Assembly (NCBI GenBank): GCA_025612245.1
Contig: JAAXKQ010000001.1
Coordinates: forward strand, 248,001-312,000
Direction: 5' to 3'
Length of the DNA: 64,000 bases
Origin: Ignavibacteria bacterium
GTDB taxonomy: Bacteria > Bacteroidota > Ignavibacteria > Ignavibacteriales > SURF-24
Shown here piece by piece: positions 32,542 through 42,453 of this stretch. Position 1 is the stretch's first letter. Every line of letters begins with the position of its first letter. The translations under genes and the position numbers were made by a program. The notes under the pieces are model-generated. The model saw only the letters and a program-made list of their open reading frames with translations, was not told where the DNA came from and searched no databases.

Positions 32542-35265
32542 ATGGAACAGAATCAGATTGCAAGGGCATTAAAGGAAAGCGAAGACCGCTACAGGCAGCT
32601 GGTGGAATACCTTTCGGACGCGATAATTGTCCACTCCAGCGCACAGATATCCTTCATTAATCCGGCAGGGCTGGAACTCCTCGGGGCTGAATCAATGCAT
32701 CAGGTCCTGGGCAAGGCCTTTATTAACTTTGTACATCCCTCGGACAGGGAATGCGTCCAGGAGCGCTTCAGAAAGGTAATTGTTGAGGGGACTGAAAGCG
32801 GGTACTTTGAAACTAAGCTAACCAGGCTCGACGGCAGTGATATTTTTGCCGAGACAATACTCTCCCCTTTTTCATTCAAGGGTGAATGGGCAATTCTTAT
32901 AGTAACGCACGACATAACCGGCAGAAAGCAGACTGAACAAGCCTTAAGGGATAGCGAGGAACGCTTTAAGACTATGGTGCAGAACATAAACGGCTATATT
33001 TATAGCGTTACGTATAAGGGGAAAAAAGCCGTCTCGTCCTACCATAGCCCCAAATGCCTCGTCATTACGGGTTATTCTCCCGAGGAATACCAGGAAGACC
33101 CGGATCTATGGATTAAAATGGTTTATAAAGAGGACCGGGATCACGTTCAAGGGGTATTTGACTCTCTCCGGGAAAACCCGCAACAGACGAGAGTTGAACA
33201 CAGGATAAACCATAAGAACGGATCCATAAGGTGGATTGAGAATACCTACACGCTGCAGATCAACGAAGCCGGTGAAATTGAAAGGATGGACGGGTTCATT
33301 ATAGACATTACCGACCGCAAAATGGCGGAAAATGCCCTGAGTGAGCAGTACTTCTTCCTTCAAAGGCTCATTGATACCATTCCCAACCCTATATTCTACA
33401 AGGATACAAACGGGGTTTTCCAGGGCTGCAACATAGCTTATGAAAAGTTCGTCGGGGCCAGCAGGTTTGAAATTATAGGAAAGACCGGTTTTGACCTTAT
33501 GCCCAGGAATTTGGCCCTGAGCATTCAGCAATACGACGAGGAGCTTTACAGGCGGCGCGGGATACAGATCTATGAAAGCGAATATGAAACCAGGGACAAA
33601 CGTAAACTCAATATAATCCTGAACAAGGCGCTTTATTTCAACACGGACGGCACGGTTTCGGGTCACGTTGGTGTTATTCTGGACGTCACAAAGCTTAAAG
33701 AAACCCAGGAAGAGCTCAAAAAAGCTCTCTTGGAATTAAGGCAGATGGAAATAATCATCAACAAAAGTCCTGCCATCGTATTCTTATGGAAGGCAAGAAA
33801 CGACTGGCCGGTTGAGTTTGTTTCGGACAATATTAACCAGTTCGGCTACAATGCCGGCGACCTGATTTCAGGAAGGGTAAAGTTCTCTCAAATAATTCAT
33901 CCGGATGACCTGTCAAGGGTTACCTTTGAACTTAATAATTTTACCTCGGCACAGGTTACAGATTTTATTCAGGATTACAGGATACTGACAAACGAAGGGG
34001 ATGTCCGCTGGGTTGACGACCGAACGTGGATCAGGAAGGATGAAAACGGCATAGTTACGCATTACCAGGGAATTATAATTGATATAACGACCAGGAAGCA
34101 TGCTGAACGCCTTTTGCGCGAGAGCGAGGAGCGCTACAGGGCCCTGGCTGAAAACTCATACGATCTGATTAGTGAAATAAGCCAGGATTTGAAATTCCTT
34201 TACCTGAGTCCGAACTTTTTTGACGTTCTGGGCTACAATCCATATGACCTGGTAAATAAAAGCATACTTGAGCTTGTACATTCCGATGACGTTCCCGAGG
34301 CACTCTCGGCACTAAGGAGGGATTCCGGGAGCGCTGTACTCAGGTTCAGGCACAAAAACGGCGAATGGCTGTGGTTTGAAAGCACGGGTAAAAAATTTCG
34401 CACTGCAACGGGCGAGCACAGGGGCGTCATCGTATCCCGCGACATTTCGGAACGGAAGCGCCTCGAGCAGCAGATAATACATACTGAAAAGCTGATGGCC
34501 GTGGGTGAAATGTCTGCCATGATTGCCCATGAATTCAGGAACGCACTGACTTCAATTAAAATGATACTTCAGCTCCAGGGTGAGTCGGAAAACCTTACAG
34601 TCTCTGAAAAGGAATCCTTCGGCGTGGCCATAAATTCCATCTACCACATGGAGTCTGTAGTTCAGCAGCTTCTGAACTTTGCGCATCCGGCACCCATGGA
34701 ATCGCAGATTGAGGACTTAGGGCGGGTCTTCAGCGAATGTCTACCCTTTATAGACCTGCAGGCCGCAAAAAAATCAATCAGCATAATAAAGAAAATTGAC
34801 CGCAACCTCCCCAGAATGCCTCTCAATGCAGCTGGGCTAAAAGACGCAATAATAAACCTCGTCCTAAACGCAGCACAGGCTTTCGACTCCGGAGGCAGCG
34901 CTGAGAAGAGAAAAATTTCAATTGTAATGAAAAAGGTAATGCTGGCTGAAACCTTAAGGGATTATGATTTCAGCGCCAGCGGCGAGCACCTCCTCTTAAA
35001 GCAGAGGAACGAGGAAAACCACGAACTGGTGCTCGAGAAAGGTTGTGAATGTGTTCTGGTTGAAATATCCGACAACGGTCCCGGAATTCCGGAAGAAATT
35101 CTGGATAAGATTTTCGAACCGTTCTTTACTACAAAGGAAAAAGGCTCGGGACTCGGGCTGCCGATTGTAAAAAGGACAGTTAATGCTCATGGGGGTGTAA
35201 TCCAGGTCTTCAGCCGGATAAATGAGGGCACGACTTTCAGAATTTATCTGCCCGTCTATTATTAA
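32542..35265 (+). CDS. Multi-PAS cytoplasmic sensor histidine kinase
   Basis: 907 aa without signal peptide or membrane segment. Five PAS domains in series (about 10-125, 134-258, 265-385, 400-520, 525-640), several ending in the PAC-type D-I-T-x-R-K motif. A HisKA dimerisation domain has the phospho-acceptor His near 662 ([10 protein letters not shown]). A HATPase domain follows with N-box LVLNAAQ, DNGPGIP and GSGLGLPIV. The ligands of the PAS domains are unknown. The next gene, 25 bp later, is an NtrC-type regulator, so this is its probable kinase. ATG with a GAGGG site. Confidence 0.92.
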   Translation: MEQNQIARALKESEDRYRQLVEYLSDAIIVHSSAQISFINPAGLELLGAESMHQVLGKAFINFVHPSDRECVQERFRKVIVEGTESGYFETKLTRLDGSDIFAETILSPFSFKGEWAILIVTHDITGRKQTEQALRDSEERFKTMVQNINGYIYSVTYKGKKAVSSYHSPKCLVITGYSPEEYQEDPDLWIKMVYKEDRDHVQGVFDSLRENPQQTRVEHRINHKNGSIRWIENTYTLQINEAGEIERMDGFIIDITDRKMAENALSEQYFFLQRLIDTIPNPIFYKDTNGVFQGCNIAYEKFVGASRFEIIGKTGFDLMPRNLALSIQQYDEELYRRRGIQIYESEYETRDKRKLNIILNKALYFNTDGTVSGHVGVILDVTKLKETQEELKKALLELRQMEIIINKSPAIVFLWKARNDWPVEFVSDNINQFGYNAGDLISGRVKFSQIIHPDDLSRVTFELNNFTSAQVTDFIQDYRILTNEGDVRWVDDRTWIRKDENGIVTHYQGIIIDITTRKHAERLLRESEERYRALAENSYDLISEISQDLKFLYLSPNFFDVLGYNPYDLVNKSILELVHSDDVPEALSALRRDSGSAVLRFRHKNGEWLWFESTGKKFRTATGEHRGVIVSRDISERKRLEQQIIHTEKLMAVGEMSAMIAHEFRNALTSIKMILQLQGESENLTVSEKESFGVAINSIYHMESVVQQLLNFAHPAPMESQIEDLGRVFSECLPFIDLQAAKKSISIIKKIDRNLPRMPLNAAGLKDAIINLVLNAAQAFDSGGSAEKRKISIVMKKVMLAETLRDYDFSASGEHLLLKQRNEENHELVLEKGCECVLVEISDNGPGIPEEILDKIFEPFFTTKEKGSGLGLPIVKRTVNAHGGVIQVFSRINEGTTFRIYLPVYY

Positions 35266-35290
35266 ATTTTTTAGAATTTAGCAGAGAAAA

Positions 35291-36694
35291 ATGAGTGAGA
35301 AGCAGAAAATACTGGTCGCAGACGATGACGAGAAGATCCTTTATGCCTTTATGGAACTGCTGAAAAAGGACAATTATAACGGAATTGTTGCAAGAAACGG
35401 CGAAGAAGCCCTCAGGAAAGCCTTTGAAGAAAACCCGGATGCCATCTTCCTGGATATTACAATGCCCAGGTTTAACGGGTTGGACGTACTGGAAGAGATA
35501 AAAAAAAATTCCCCTCAGGTGCCGGTAATTATCATTACCGGCTTCGGTACTATGCACAGCGCAATTAAGGCAATTAAACAGGGCGCTTTTGAATACCTTA
35601 CCAAGCCCCTTGACCTTACAAAAATAAGGACCGTAATTAAACAGGCCCTTGCCAGCACACAAAGTTCTGTCGTAACCTTTAAGGATCAGGAGCATTATGA
35701 CGCACAAATCGTTGAGCGCTATGAACTGATCGGGAAAAGCACGCTGATGCTGGAGGTCTATAAGCTTATTGGTTCCATTTCAATGACCCCGAACAACACT
35801 TCAGTACTTATTACCGGTGAAAGCGGTACGGGCAAAGAGCTCATTGCAAGGGCAATTCACAATAACAGCGAAAACTGCAACGAGCCGTTTATTGCCATCA
35901 ATTGTGCTGCTTTCCCGGAGACGCTCCTTGAATCCGAGCTTTTCGGCTATGAAAAAGGAGCCTTTACGGGTGCACTGGACAGAAAGCTGGGCAAATTTGA
36001 AATTGCAGGGCAAGGAACGATATTTTTGGATGAAATAAGCAACCTTTCGCTCAACCTGCAGCAGAAGCTCCTTAGGGTAATTCAAAACCGTGAATTTGAG
36101 CGCCTCGGCGGAAATGAAATAATTCCCGTTCAAGCCCGTTTTATTGCCGCAACAAACATTGAAATAGTGCCGGAAGTAAAAAAGGGCAATTTCAGGGAGG
36201 ACCTTTATTACAGGCTTAACGTGGCGGCCGTTAACCTTTCCCCTTTGCGTGAAAGAAAGGACGATATCCCCCTGCTGGCAAACTACTTCCTTTCAAAATA
36301 TAACTATCAGCTGAAAAAATCCGTAAAAGGGTTTTCAGACGAAGCAATGCAGATGCTTCTATCCTACAGCTATCCTGGTAACGTCCGCGAACTTCAGAAC
36401 CTGATTGAAAGGGCCGTAATGCTTTCAAAATCGGACATAATACTGCCCGATGTACTGCGCGAATTGACTTCAACTGACGGAACAAAGCCGCACGCCCTGC
36501 CAATAATAAGCCAGAATTTCAGCAAATCCAAGGAATACGTCCTGGGTTTGTTTGAAAAGGAGTTTATTATCAGTCAGCTCATTCAGAGTTCGGGCAATGT
36601 TTCGAAAGCCGCTCAGAATTCCAGCATGACCCGCCAGAATTTCCTGAGGATGATGCGTAAGCACGACATCAGGGCCGAGCAGTTCAGGAGGTAG
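35291..36694 (+). CDS. Sigma-54-dependent response regulator (NtrC family)
   Basis: 467 aa. Receiver domain (1-120) with Asp55 as phospho-acceptor (IFLDITMP) and Lys in TKP. AAA+ domain (about 145-385) with Walker A GESGTGKE (about 176), the sigma-54-contacting loop GAFTGA (about 223) and Walker B IFLDEIS. Fis-type helix-turn-helix at the C-terminus (GNVSKAAQNSSMTRQNFLRMM). It activates sigma-54 promoters from upstream sites. Paired with the PAS kinase. Likely targets include the following gene. Confidence 0.94.
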   Translation: MSEKQKILVADDDEKILYAFMELLKKDNYNGIVARNGEEALRKAFEENPDAIFLDITMPRFNGLDVLEEIKKNSPQVPVIIITGFGTMHSAIKAIKQGAFEYLTKPLDLTKIRTVIKQALASTQSSVVTFKDQEHYDAQIVERYELIGKSTLMLEVYKLIGSISMTPNNTSVLITGESGTGKELIARAIHNNSENCNEPFIAINCAAFPETLLESELFGYEKGAFTGALDRKLGKFEIAGQGTIFLDEISNLSLNLQQKLLRVIQNREFERLGGNEIIPVQARFIAATNIEIVPEVKKGNFREDLYYRLNVAAVNLSPLRERKDDIPLLANYFLSKYNYQLKKSVKGFSDEAMQMLLSYSYPGNVRELQNLIERAVMLSKSDIILPDVLRELTSTDGTKPHALPIISQNFSKSKEYVLGLFEKEFIISQLIQSSGNVSKAAQNSSMTRQNFLRMMRKHDIRAEQFRR

Positions 36695-36720
36695 TGCATA
36701 ATTCAAGAACTACAACTCTG

Positions 36721-36751
36721 AATTTACACAAGTGTAAATTTGAAATTTACG
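36721..36751. promoter_or_regulatory. palindromic site, possible enhancer for the NtrC-type regulator
   Basis: AATTTACAC-AA-GTGTAAATT (36721-36740), 9-bp arms, followed by a third half-site AAATTTACG (36743-36751). About 80 bases upstream of the -24-like box. No T-run follows, so it is not an obvious terminator. Confidence 0.45.
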
Positions 36752-36812
36752 TCCCCGGTGAAAAATATTCCGGAAAGCTTGCTTTTGCGCCCAATTTTTA
36801 TACTTTATTAGT

Positions 36813-36836
36813 TGGCACGAAAATGTGATACATTTT
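36813..36836 (+). promoter_or_regulatory. possible sigma-54-like promoter of the receiver gene
   Basis: TGGCACG (36813-36819) is an exact -24 box. The -12 region reads TGTGA instead of TTGCA. A 7-bp inverted repeat (36820-36826 / 36830-36836) overlaps it. Confidence 0.35.
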
Positions 36837-36885
36837 AAGTGAACTTATTTATTATACTTAAGATTTTATAAATGAAGGAGGGCAA

Positions 36886-37377
36886 ATGTCTGTAAGGGAA
36901 GATTTCGATTCAGTTTCCCAGGAAGAAACTATTGTTAAACAAGAGGTCTCAAAAAAGGGCGACAGCGGCAAAGCAGTTTCTGCGGAGAGTGTTCAGGGGA
37001 AGCCAAATGTGCTTGTAGTTGATGACGACAAAAAGATACTGGAAGCCTTCAGGTATTTGATGGAATCGGAAAATTGCAATATGATTGGAGCTTGCGATGT
37101 TGACGAGGTGATGCAGAAAATTCAGGACGTTCATCTGGATTTGATTATCACGGATTTTATGCTGGAATCCAAGTCGAGCATAGAATTATTCACACTGATC
37201 AGAAAATCGCAGCCTGAGGTGCCAGTTGTAGTTATGACGGGTTACCCTGAGCTAATCAGTGAAAAAGACGTAAAAATGTTTGGCGGGAATTACCTGCTTA
37301 CAAAGCCCCTGGAATTAGGAAGGCTTCGTAATGTAATAAGGACCTGCTGTAATCCGCTTAAAATAGTATCGTACTAA
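36886..37377 (+). CDS. Single-domain response regulator
   Basis: 163 aa. A 38-residue charged N-terminal extension precedes a receiver domain (about 40-155) with VVDDD, phospho-acceptor Asp90 (IITDFML), MTG and Lys in TKPLE. No output domain. Such proteins act in phosphorelays or as phosphate sinks. Its position 190 bp after the NtrC-type regulator, with a palindrome and a -24-like box between, suggests it belongs to the same circuit. GGAGGG ribosome site. Confidence 0.85.
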   Translation: MSVREDFDSVSQEETIVKQEVSKKGDSGKAVSAESVQGKPNVLVVDDDKKILEAFRYLMESENCNMIGACDVDEVMQKIQDVHLDLIITDFMLESKSSIELFTLIRKSQPEVPVVVMTGYPELISEKDVKMFGGNYLLTKPLELGRLRNVIRTCCNPLKIVSY

Positions 37378-37401
37378 AAAAGCAAAAAATAAAATAAAAG
37401 G

Positions 37402-37435
37402 AAGCCGGGACTTTTTAGAAGATCCGGCTTTTTTG
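37402..37435 (+). terminator. terminator after receiver gene
   Basis: AAGCCGG (37402-37408) / CCGGCTT (37424-37430), 15-base loop, then a T-run. Confidence 0.8.
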
Positions 37436-37454
37436 TTATTTTTCACTGTAAGAG

Positions 37455-38270
37455 TTAGAAATTATTGTCTCCCCCGCTGTCACCTCCGCCGCCAAGAATA
37501 TTTCCGAGTATGGATCCACCAAGAATGGCGCCCCCGATGGTTCCAAGTCCGCCAAGTCCGCGTCTTTCTTCTTTCTGCTGGTAAGTTGCAGCGGCAAAGA
37601 TTCTGTCGGCCAGTCTTGAAAAAGGCAGGCTCTGCAGGTAAACCGTACCAGGGCCGGTAAGCCTTACGAGGAAGAGCCCTTCGCCGCCAAAAAGCGCGTT
37701 CTTGAAGCCTCCGATGAACTGAATGTCGTAATCCACGTTTGGCGACAATGCAACAAGGCATCCCGTATCAACTCTCAGTGTCTCTCCCGGCTGAAGCTCT
37801 TTTTTGATAATTGTTCCTCCGGCATGAATAAAAGCCATGCCGTCGCCCTCAAGCCTCTGAAGGATGAATCCTTCGCCTCCAAAGAGTCCGGCGCCAATTC
37901 TTTTTGTAAATTCCACGCCTATTTCAATTCCTTTTGCGGCACAAAGGAATCCGTCTTTCTGGCAGATAAATTTACCTCCCAGCGTACCCAGGTCGAGCGG
38001 TATAATCTTCCCCGGGTAAGGAGCTCCAAGCGTAATATGTCTTTTGCTGCGGCCGTTATTGAGGAAAGTTGTAATAAAGAAACTTTCACCCGTAACCATT
38101 CTCTTAAAGCCGCTAAAAAGACCGCCTCCTGTGGAAGTCTGCATCTCGATGCCGTCTTCCATAAACATCATAGCTCCAACCTCGGCACGGACACCCTCGC
38201 CGGTATCCAGCTCAACTTCAACTGCCTGTATGTCGTCGCCAATAATTTTATAATCAATAACGTCAGCCAT
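37455..38270 (-). CDS. AIM24/TIGR00266-family protein
   Basis: 271 aa from the ATG at 38270 (GGAGAG site); four extra codons upstream are not needed. Beta-rich protein with repeated glycine motifs (GGGLFSGFKRM, GGEGFILQRLEG, GGFKNALFGGEGLF, LTGPGTVYLQSLPF), the AIM24/TIGR00266 pattern. A Gly-rich hydrophobic tail (GGSILGNILGGGG) ends it. The bacterial function is unknown; the mitochondrial homolog affects membrane organisation. Confidence 0.85.
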   Translation of the reverse strand: MADVIDYKIIGDDIQAVEVELDTGEGVRAEVGAMMFMEDGIEMQTSTGGGLFSGFKRMVTGESFFITTFLNNGRSKRHITLGAPYPGKIIPLDLGTLGGKFICQKDGFLCAAKGIEIGVEFTKRIGAGLFGGEGFILQRLEGDGMAFIHAGGTIIKKELQPGETLRVDTGCLVALSPNVDYDIQFIGGFKNALFGGEGLFLVRLTGPGTVYLQSLPFSRLADRIFAAATYQQKEERRGLGGLGTIGGAILGGSILGNILGGGGDSGGDNNF

Positions 38271-38326
38271 TTTTCTCTCCAATAAAGTTAACCAGATATA
38301 ATCATTTACTTAATGAACTAACAAAT

Positions 38327-38360
38327 ATGCCCGCAACCCTGTGAGGGATTAAACGGGCAT
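38327..38360 (-). terminator. hairpin downstream of ALDH7
   Basis: ATGCCCG (38327-38333) / CGGGCAT (38354-38360), with an inner CCCT/AGGG pairing. A weak T-rich stretch follows on the minus strand. Confidence 0.5.
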
Positions 38361-38388
38361 GTTAAAATTTCCAGATTGTCGGGAATAA

Positions 38389-39951
38389 TCAGATTTCGAA
38401 CTTAATTCCCTGAGCCAGCGGCAGGTCTGTGCCGTAGTTAATTGTATTTGTCTGGCGTCTCATGTAGCACTTCCACGCATCGGAGCCCGACTCGCGTCCG
38501 CCGCCGGTTTCCTTTTCGCCGCCGAAAGCGCCGCCGATTTCTGCGCCTGAAGTGCCGATATTCACGTTAGCAATTCCGCAGTCGGAGCCGGCAGCCGAGA
38601 GGAAAGCCTCAGCTTCTCTCAGGTTGTTTGTAAATATTGCAGATGAAAGTCCCTGAACAACCCCGTTCTGGAGCTCAATTGCGTTCGTGACGTCTCCGGA
38701 ATACTTAATGAGGTAAAGTATAGGGGCAAATGTTTCTTCCTGGACAATAGCGTAGCTGTTTTCAGCCTCTACGATTGCAGGCACTACATAGCAGCCTGAT
38801 TCATAGCCTTCACCCGAGAGTACCTGCCCGCCATAGATGACCCTGCCGCCTTCTTTTTCTGCGCTTTCAAGAGCCTTCGTGAACATCGTAACGGCAGATT
38901 TATCTATAAGGGGACCTACATGGTTTTTCTCTTCAAGAGGATTCCCGATTTTAAGTCCGCTATAAGCCTTAAGAAGGGATTCTTTTACCCTGTCATAAAT
39001 TGATTCATGAATGATAAGCCGCCTCGTTGTAGTGCAGCGCTGACCGGCGGTACCAACAGCCCCAAAAACCACGGCCGGCATGGCCATTTTCAGGTCCGCA
39101 TCGGGAGTCATAATAATGGCATTGTTTCCGCCAAGCTCGAGTATGGACTTGCCGAAGCGCTTAGCAATTATTTCTGAGGCATGCTGTCCGACGGCAGTGG
39201 AACCTGTAATTGAAATTAGCGGCACTCTCTTATCCTTAAGCATCATCTCTCCAATGGTTGCACCGCGGCCGATTACAAGAGAGAATATCCCTTCGGGAAG
39301 GTTATTTTCCCTTATGACCTCACCAATAATGTTCTGGCATGCAATTGCCGTAAGAGGAGTTTTTGAGGATGGTTTCCACAGGTTAACATCCCCGCATACG
39401 GCAGCAAGCATTGAGTTCCACGACCAGACGGCTACAGGAAAGTTGAAGGCCGAAACTATGCCAACGATGCCCAGGGGATGGTACTGGTCGTACATCCTGT
39501 GGTTAGGCCTTTCAGAATGCATCGTAAAGCCGTAGAGCTGGCGCGATTGCCCGAGTGCAAAATCGCATATGTCAATCATCTCCTGGACTTCTCCAAGTCC
39601 TTCCTGCAGCGATTTACCCATTTCATAGGAAACCAGTGTGCCCAAAGGCTGCTTATACTGCCTTAGCTTAAGCCCTATCTGGCGGACAATTTCCCCTCTT
39701 TTGGGCGCTGGAACCTTCCTCCAAACCTTAAAGGCTTCGTATGCCGTGGCAACAACAGACTCATAATCCTTTTCAGAAGCCTGATAAACCGAACCTATAA
39801 ACTCACCCGTAGCAGGAGAGAATATCTTAAGCTCACCCTGGTCGGTGGTTTCATTCCATTTTAATCCGCTTGAAGAACCGTAATTTTTTTCTTTGATTCC
39901 CAGGACCTTCAGGAAATCCAGGCTAGTCTCTGTTTCTTTTAACACTTCCAT
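38389..39951 (-). CDS. ALDH7-family aldehyde dehydrogenase (antiquitin-like)
   Basis: 520 aa NAD-dependent aldehyde dehydrogenase. ELGGNN (catalytic Glu, about 269) and GTAGQRCTT (catalytic Cys, about 305) are present. Motifs [47 protein letters not shown] and [11 protein letters not shown] match the antiquitin group (ALDH7A1, bacterial AmaB) closely, whose usual substrate is alpha-aminoadipate semialdehyde from lysine breakdown. No other lysine-degradation gene is in the window, so general aldehyde detoxification is also possible. GGAGGAG ribosome site. Confidence 0.9.
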   Translation of the reverse strand: MEVLKETETSLDFLKVLGIKEKNYGSSSGLKWNETTDQGELKIFSPATGEFIGSVYQASEKDYESVVATAYEAFKVWRKVPAPKRGEIVRQIGLKLRQYKQPLGTLVSYEMGKSLQEGLGEVQEMIDICDFALGQSRQLYGFTMHSERPNHRMYDQYHPLGIVGIVSAFNFPVAVWSWNSMLAAVCGDVNLWKPSSKTPLTAIACQNIIGEVIRENNLPEGIFSLVIGRGATIGEMMLKDKRVPLISITGSTAVGQHASEIIAKRFGKSILELGGNNAIIMTPDADLKMAMPAVVFGAVGTAGQRCTTTRRLIIHESIYDRVKESLLKAYSGLKIGNPLEEKNHVGPLIDKSAVTMFTKALESAEKEGGRVIYGGQVLSGEGYESGCYVVPAIVEAENSYAIVQEETFAPILYLIKYSGDVTNAIELQNGVVQGLSSAIFTNNLREAEAFLSAAGSDCGIANVNIGTSGAEIGGAFGGEKETGGGRESGSDAWKCYMRRQTNTINYGTDLPLAQGIKFEI

Positions 39952-40173
39952 AAAACTCCTCCAAGGACAGAATGTTTAATAAATGATTTTATAAAGGTAA
40001 GAATCGTTCAGAAGACCACATAAGCAAATAATTTAACTTACAAAGTCTAAGTAATATAACACTAAAAGTCAATCGGATTCAGGATAAAAGAAATCTCCCA
40101 CTTTTATGATCTCTTTGTCACTTTATTTCTTCAAAAATATTTTTAATTATAAGTATATAAACGGGCAAAACGC
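39952..40173. other. divergent AT-rich intergenic region
   Basis: 222 bp between the ALDH7 gene (-) and the DUF305-like gene (+). No RNA gene or hairpin seen. Confidence 0.35.
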
Positions 40174-40857
40174 ATGAAGACGAAAGTTTTTATTTCCATT
40201 ATGACAGTTCCCGGGCTGGTTGTATTGCTTTTCCTCATTTTATTCAATTCTCAGGAAAAAAGGGATATTCTCTTACGCGGCAGGGCATATGCAACCTCAG
40301 GTATGGGCTTTTCAAACAGTAAGGAAGACGAACTTAGCGGCGTACTAAAAGACGCATTCAATAAAATTAAGGCAATGAAGCTGACAAATAACCCCGAGGT
40401 GGACTATTCTTCTCTTATGGCCTCATTTCTTCAGGCGGCAGTCTCCCTTTCCGCAAAGGAAATCGCCCGTGGAGGAGACAACACGATGAAAGACCTGGCA
40501 AAAAGGACAGACAAAAGGATAAGGAGCAAGATAAACGATTTCAAAAGAGCAAAAGAAAAACAGGCTTCAAAAACGGAAAAGGAGCGCGGTTCCGGCGTTA
40601 CGACCAGCACGTTTTTTACTTCACTTGACCTGATGCATGAAAGGCTTAAAAGCTATTCCCCTGCCGGGAGCTTCGACTACGACTTTGCTTCCGTTCTTAC
40701 GATTTTTCACCAGACGGTAAATGACCTAAGCCAGGTATTTTTAGAGAACAGCATCGATTCGGATTTAACAAAGTCGGCAAAAAAAATCATCTACGAAAAC
40801 GAGCAGGATATAGAGCAGATGCTGGAATGGAAGGCAAAAAGGAAATTTTCGGAATAA
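40174..40857 (+). CDS. hypothetical envelope protein, possibly a DUF305-like double repeat
   Basis: 227 aa with an N-terminal signal or anchor (7-25). Two helical blocks, about 75-125 and 165-222, each resemble the DUF305 (ferritin-like) pattern: an aromatic/Asp start, a helix where DUF305 has M-x-x-H-H, then an L-A-K/S-A-x-x-I-x-x-x-Q-x-x-I-x-x-M-type helix (LTKSAKKIIYENEQDIEQML). The His pairs of DUF305 are replaced (SFLQAAV, IFHQTV), so metal binding is doubtful. The assignment is inference. What is certain is a real-looking, exported, helical protein with a basic linker. Confidence 0.6.
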   Translation: MKTKVFISIMTVPGLVVLLFLILFNSQEKRDILLRGRAYATSGMGFSNSKEDELSGVLKDAFNKIKAMKLTNNPEVDYSSLMASFLQAAVSLSAKEIARGGDNTMKDLAKRTDKRIRSKINDFKRAKEKQASKTEKERGSGVTTSTFFTSLDLMHERLKSYSPAGSFDYDFASVLTIFHQTVNDLSQVFLENSIDSDLTKSAKKIIYENEQDIEQMLEWKAKRKFSE

Positions 40858-40875
40858 TGACGAGTCGCGAATTAC

Positions 40876-41553
40876 TCAGCCTTTCTTAAGATAATCTCTT
40901 AAGAGCAGGACGGTAAGAACTATGGATATCAGGAACATTACTATTCCCCATCCCATGGCGGGGAAATGTGTCATTGAAGCCATCAGGCTGGCATCCGTCT
41001 GCCTGGAACCCGAAGTAAGAAGATCCTCCTTAATATCCACTATAACATAAAAGCAGCTGATAAGGCCAATCGCCCTTAGAAGAAAGAAATGCAGGAATTT
41101 CGGAAGAAACCTGGGAGAAAGGAAAAACAGAACGCAAAAGCCCAAAGTAAAAAGAATGCCGAAAATGGTTTTAATATACAGTATAACCAGGAGTAAGAAC
41201 ACCAGGGAAAGCACATTACAAACAGTGGTGCTAAACCTGAAGTTTTTTGTTGATAAAAATATCAGTCCTCCCAGCAAAGCACTGCCAATATATCCGGCGG
41301 GTGCAATAAAAAGAGGGTTCCCTCCTTTAGACACACAGCAGCCGCCTAGCTGATAGGTGATCTGCATTTCTACTATGCTGCCTCCGGTAAGGAGTGTCAT
41401 AATTCCATGGCACGACTCGTGCAGGAGTACAACGAGTAATTTAACCGGGAAAGTAAAAAAGGAATTCCAGAAGAAGAAAGCCGCCGTAATAACAGCTGTC
41501 AGGAGGAATATTTCCGTTAATTTCTTCCCTTTTGAAGAGAGTCTGAATGCCAT
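40876..41553 (-). CDS. M50B-like membrane metallopeptidase
   Basis: 225 aa, about six hydrophobic segments. HESCH at 45-49 in the second membrane region is the zinc-binding HExxH motif, and APAGYIGSALLGG matches the PF13398 (peptidase M50B-like) pattern. It lacks PDZ domains, unlike RseP. Substrate unknown. Convergent with the preceding gene, only 18 bp apart. Confidence 0.75.
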   Translation of the reverse strand: MAFRLSSKGKKLTEIFLLTAVITAAFFFWNSFFTFPVKLLVVLLHESCHGIMTLLTGGSIVEMQITYQLGGCCVSKGGNPLFIAPAGYIGSALLGGLIFLSTKNFRFSTTVCNVLSLVFLLLVILYIKTIFGILFTLGFCVLFFLSPRFLPKFLHFFLLRAIGLISCFYVIVDIKEDLLTSGSRQTDASLMASMTHFPAMGWGIVMFLISIVLTVLLLRDYLKKG

Positions 41554-41696
41554 AAGGATATTTCCGGGTAAAATAATTAATGTGGGAGCAAAATTAAAGC
41601 AGAGTATTCAACAAGACAAGAACAATTTTACATTTTTTCTTGAAAAATAAGTTTTTGTTACTTAATTTAATAATAGTTCTTTGAGGGATATAAAAT

Positions 41697-41769
41697 GCGA
41701 GCGTAACTCAGTTGGTAGAGTGTCAGCTTCCCAAGCTGAATGTCGCGGGTTCGATCCCCGTCGCTCGCT
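41697..41769 (+). tRNA. tRNA-Gly(CCC)
   Basis: 73 nt. The acceptor GCGAGCG pairs with CGCTCGC, the anticodon loop TTCCCAA gives CCC, the T-arm is GCGGG/CCCGT, and the discriminator is T. Confidence 0.95.
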
Positions 41770-41786
41770 CTAAAAAAAAGCAAAGT

Positions 41787-41811
41787 AAAAGCAAAAAAGT
41801 ATTTGCTTTTT
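41787..41811 (+). terminator. possible terminator after tRNA-Gly(CCC)
   Basis: AAAAGCAAA / TTTGCTTTT (41787-41795 / 41802-41810) with a T-run overlapping the stem. Confidence 0.5.
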
Positions 41812-41859
41812 GGAAATAATAGACTTATATTTAAGTCTCACTTTTTGAAAGACTGATAC

Positions 41860-41934
41860 GGGAGCTTAGCTCAGCTGGTTCAGAGCACCTGCCTTACAAG
41901 CAGGGGGTCATTGGTTCGAATCCATTAGCTCCCA
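41860..41934 (+). tRNA. tRNA-Val(TAC)
   Basis: 75 nt. The acceptor GGGAGCT pairs with AGCTCCC, the anticodon stem CCTGC/GCAGG has loop CTTACAA (TAC), and the discriminator is A. The T-stem ATTGG/CCATT has one T-T mismatch. Confidence 0.95.
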
Positions 41935-41936
41935 CT

Positions 41937-41964
41937 AAAAGCCTAATTTAATTAGGCTTTTTTG
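41937..41964 (+). terminator. terminator after tRNA-Val
   Basis: AGCCTAAT (41940-41947) / ATTAGGCT (41951-41958), 3-base loop, then T6. Confidence 0.85.
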
Positions 41965-42053
41965 TTTTTAAATGTCCATGTCCATATAGCGGCCCAAAAT
42001 TGAAATGAACCCCTGATATATGCATGTTGTTTTTGCCGGAAATGAATCGGCTA

Positions 42054-42437
42054 CTAATTTCTTAATATCAGATATCCCCTTTTAACCATTCTGAAATTAA
42101 TGTTGATCCGGTAGCTGTATTCACCCGGCTGAATTGAACTTCCACACCTTCTGCCCTTGCCGTCTAAAAAGACCTGCTCAGATTTACTTTCAAGCGAAAC
42201 CTTCCTTATCAATTGGCCTGAATTACCATAAATACTCAGATCAGCACGCATAGTTTTCATACCTTCTGGTAGTTTTACATATAAACCGGAAGAAAGTGTG
42301 GCTTTAGGCGTGCTTTTAGCTTTATTCTTTTATCCCTTTCCTGGTACAAACGGTAGAGAATTTCTCCTAATGAAATCAAGGCTGAATGTTCGGCTATCCT
42401 GAGAGAAGTCAATCCTGGAATCAGTTATCCCCTGTAA
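42054..42437 (-). pseudogene. decayed 3' end of a T9SS-secreted protein gene
   Basis: Reading the minus strand in one frame from about 42437 gives a protein-like stretch of ~38 codons, a TAA near 42326, then ~88 more codons (GLYVKLPEG, MRADLSIYGNSGQLIRKVSL, IQPGEYSYRI) to a stop at 42054. The second part has the shape of a T9SS type A sorting domain (L-x-I-Y-x-x-x-G-x-L, G-x-Y-x-Y-R). Upstream of 42437 the frame is closed by a TAG next to the S41 gene. It looks like a truncated, interrupted remnant; a very short expressed protein from 42260 cannot be excluded. Confidence 0.5.
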
Positions 42438-42453
42438 ATAACGCTAAATGCTC

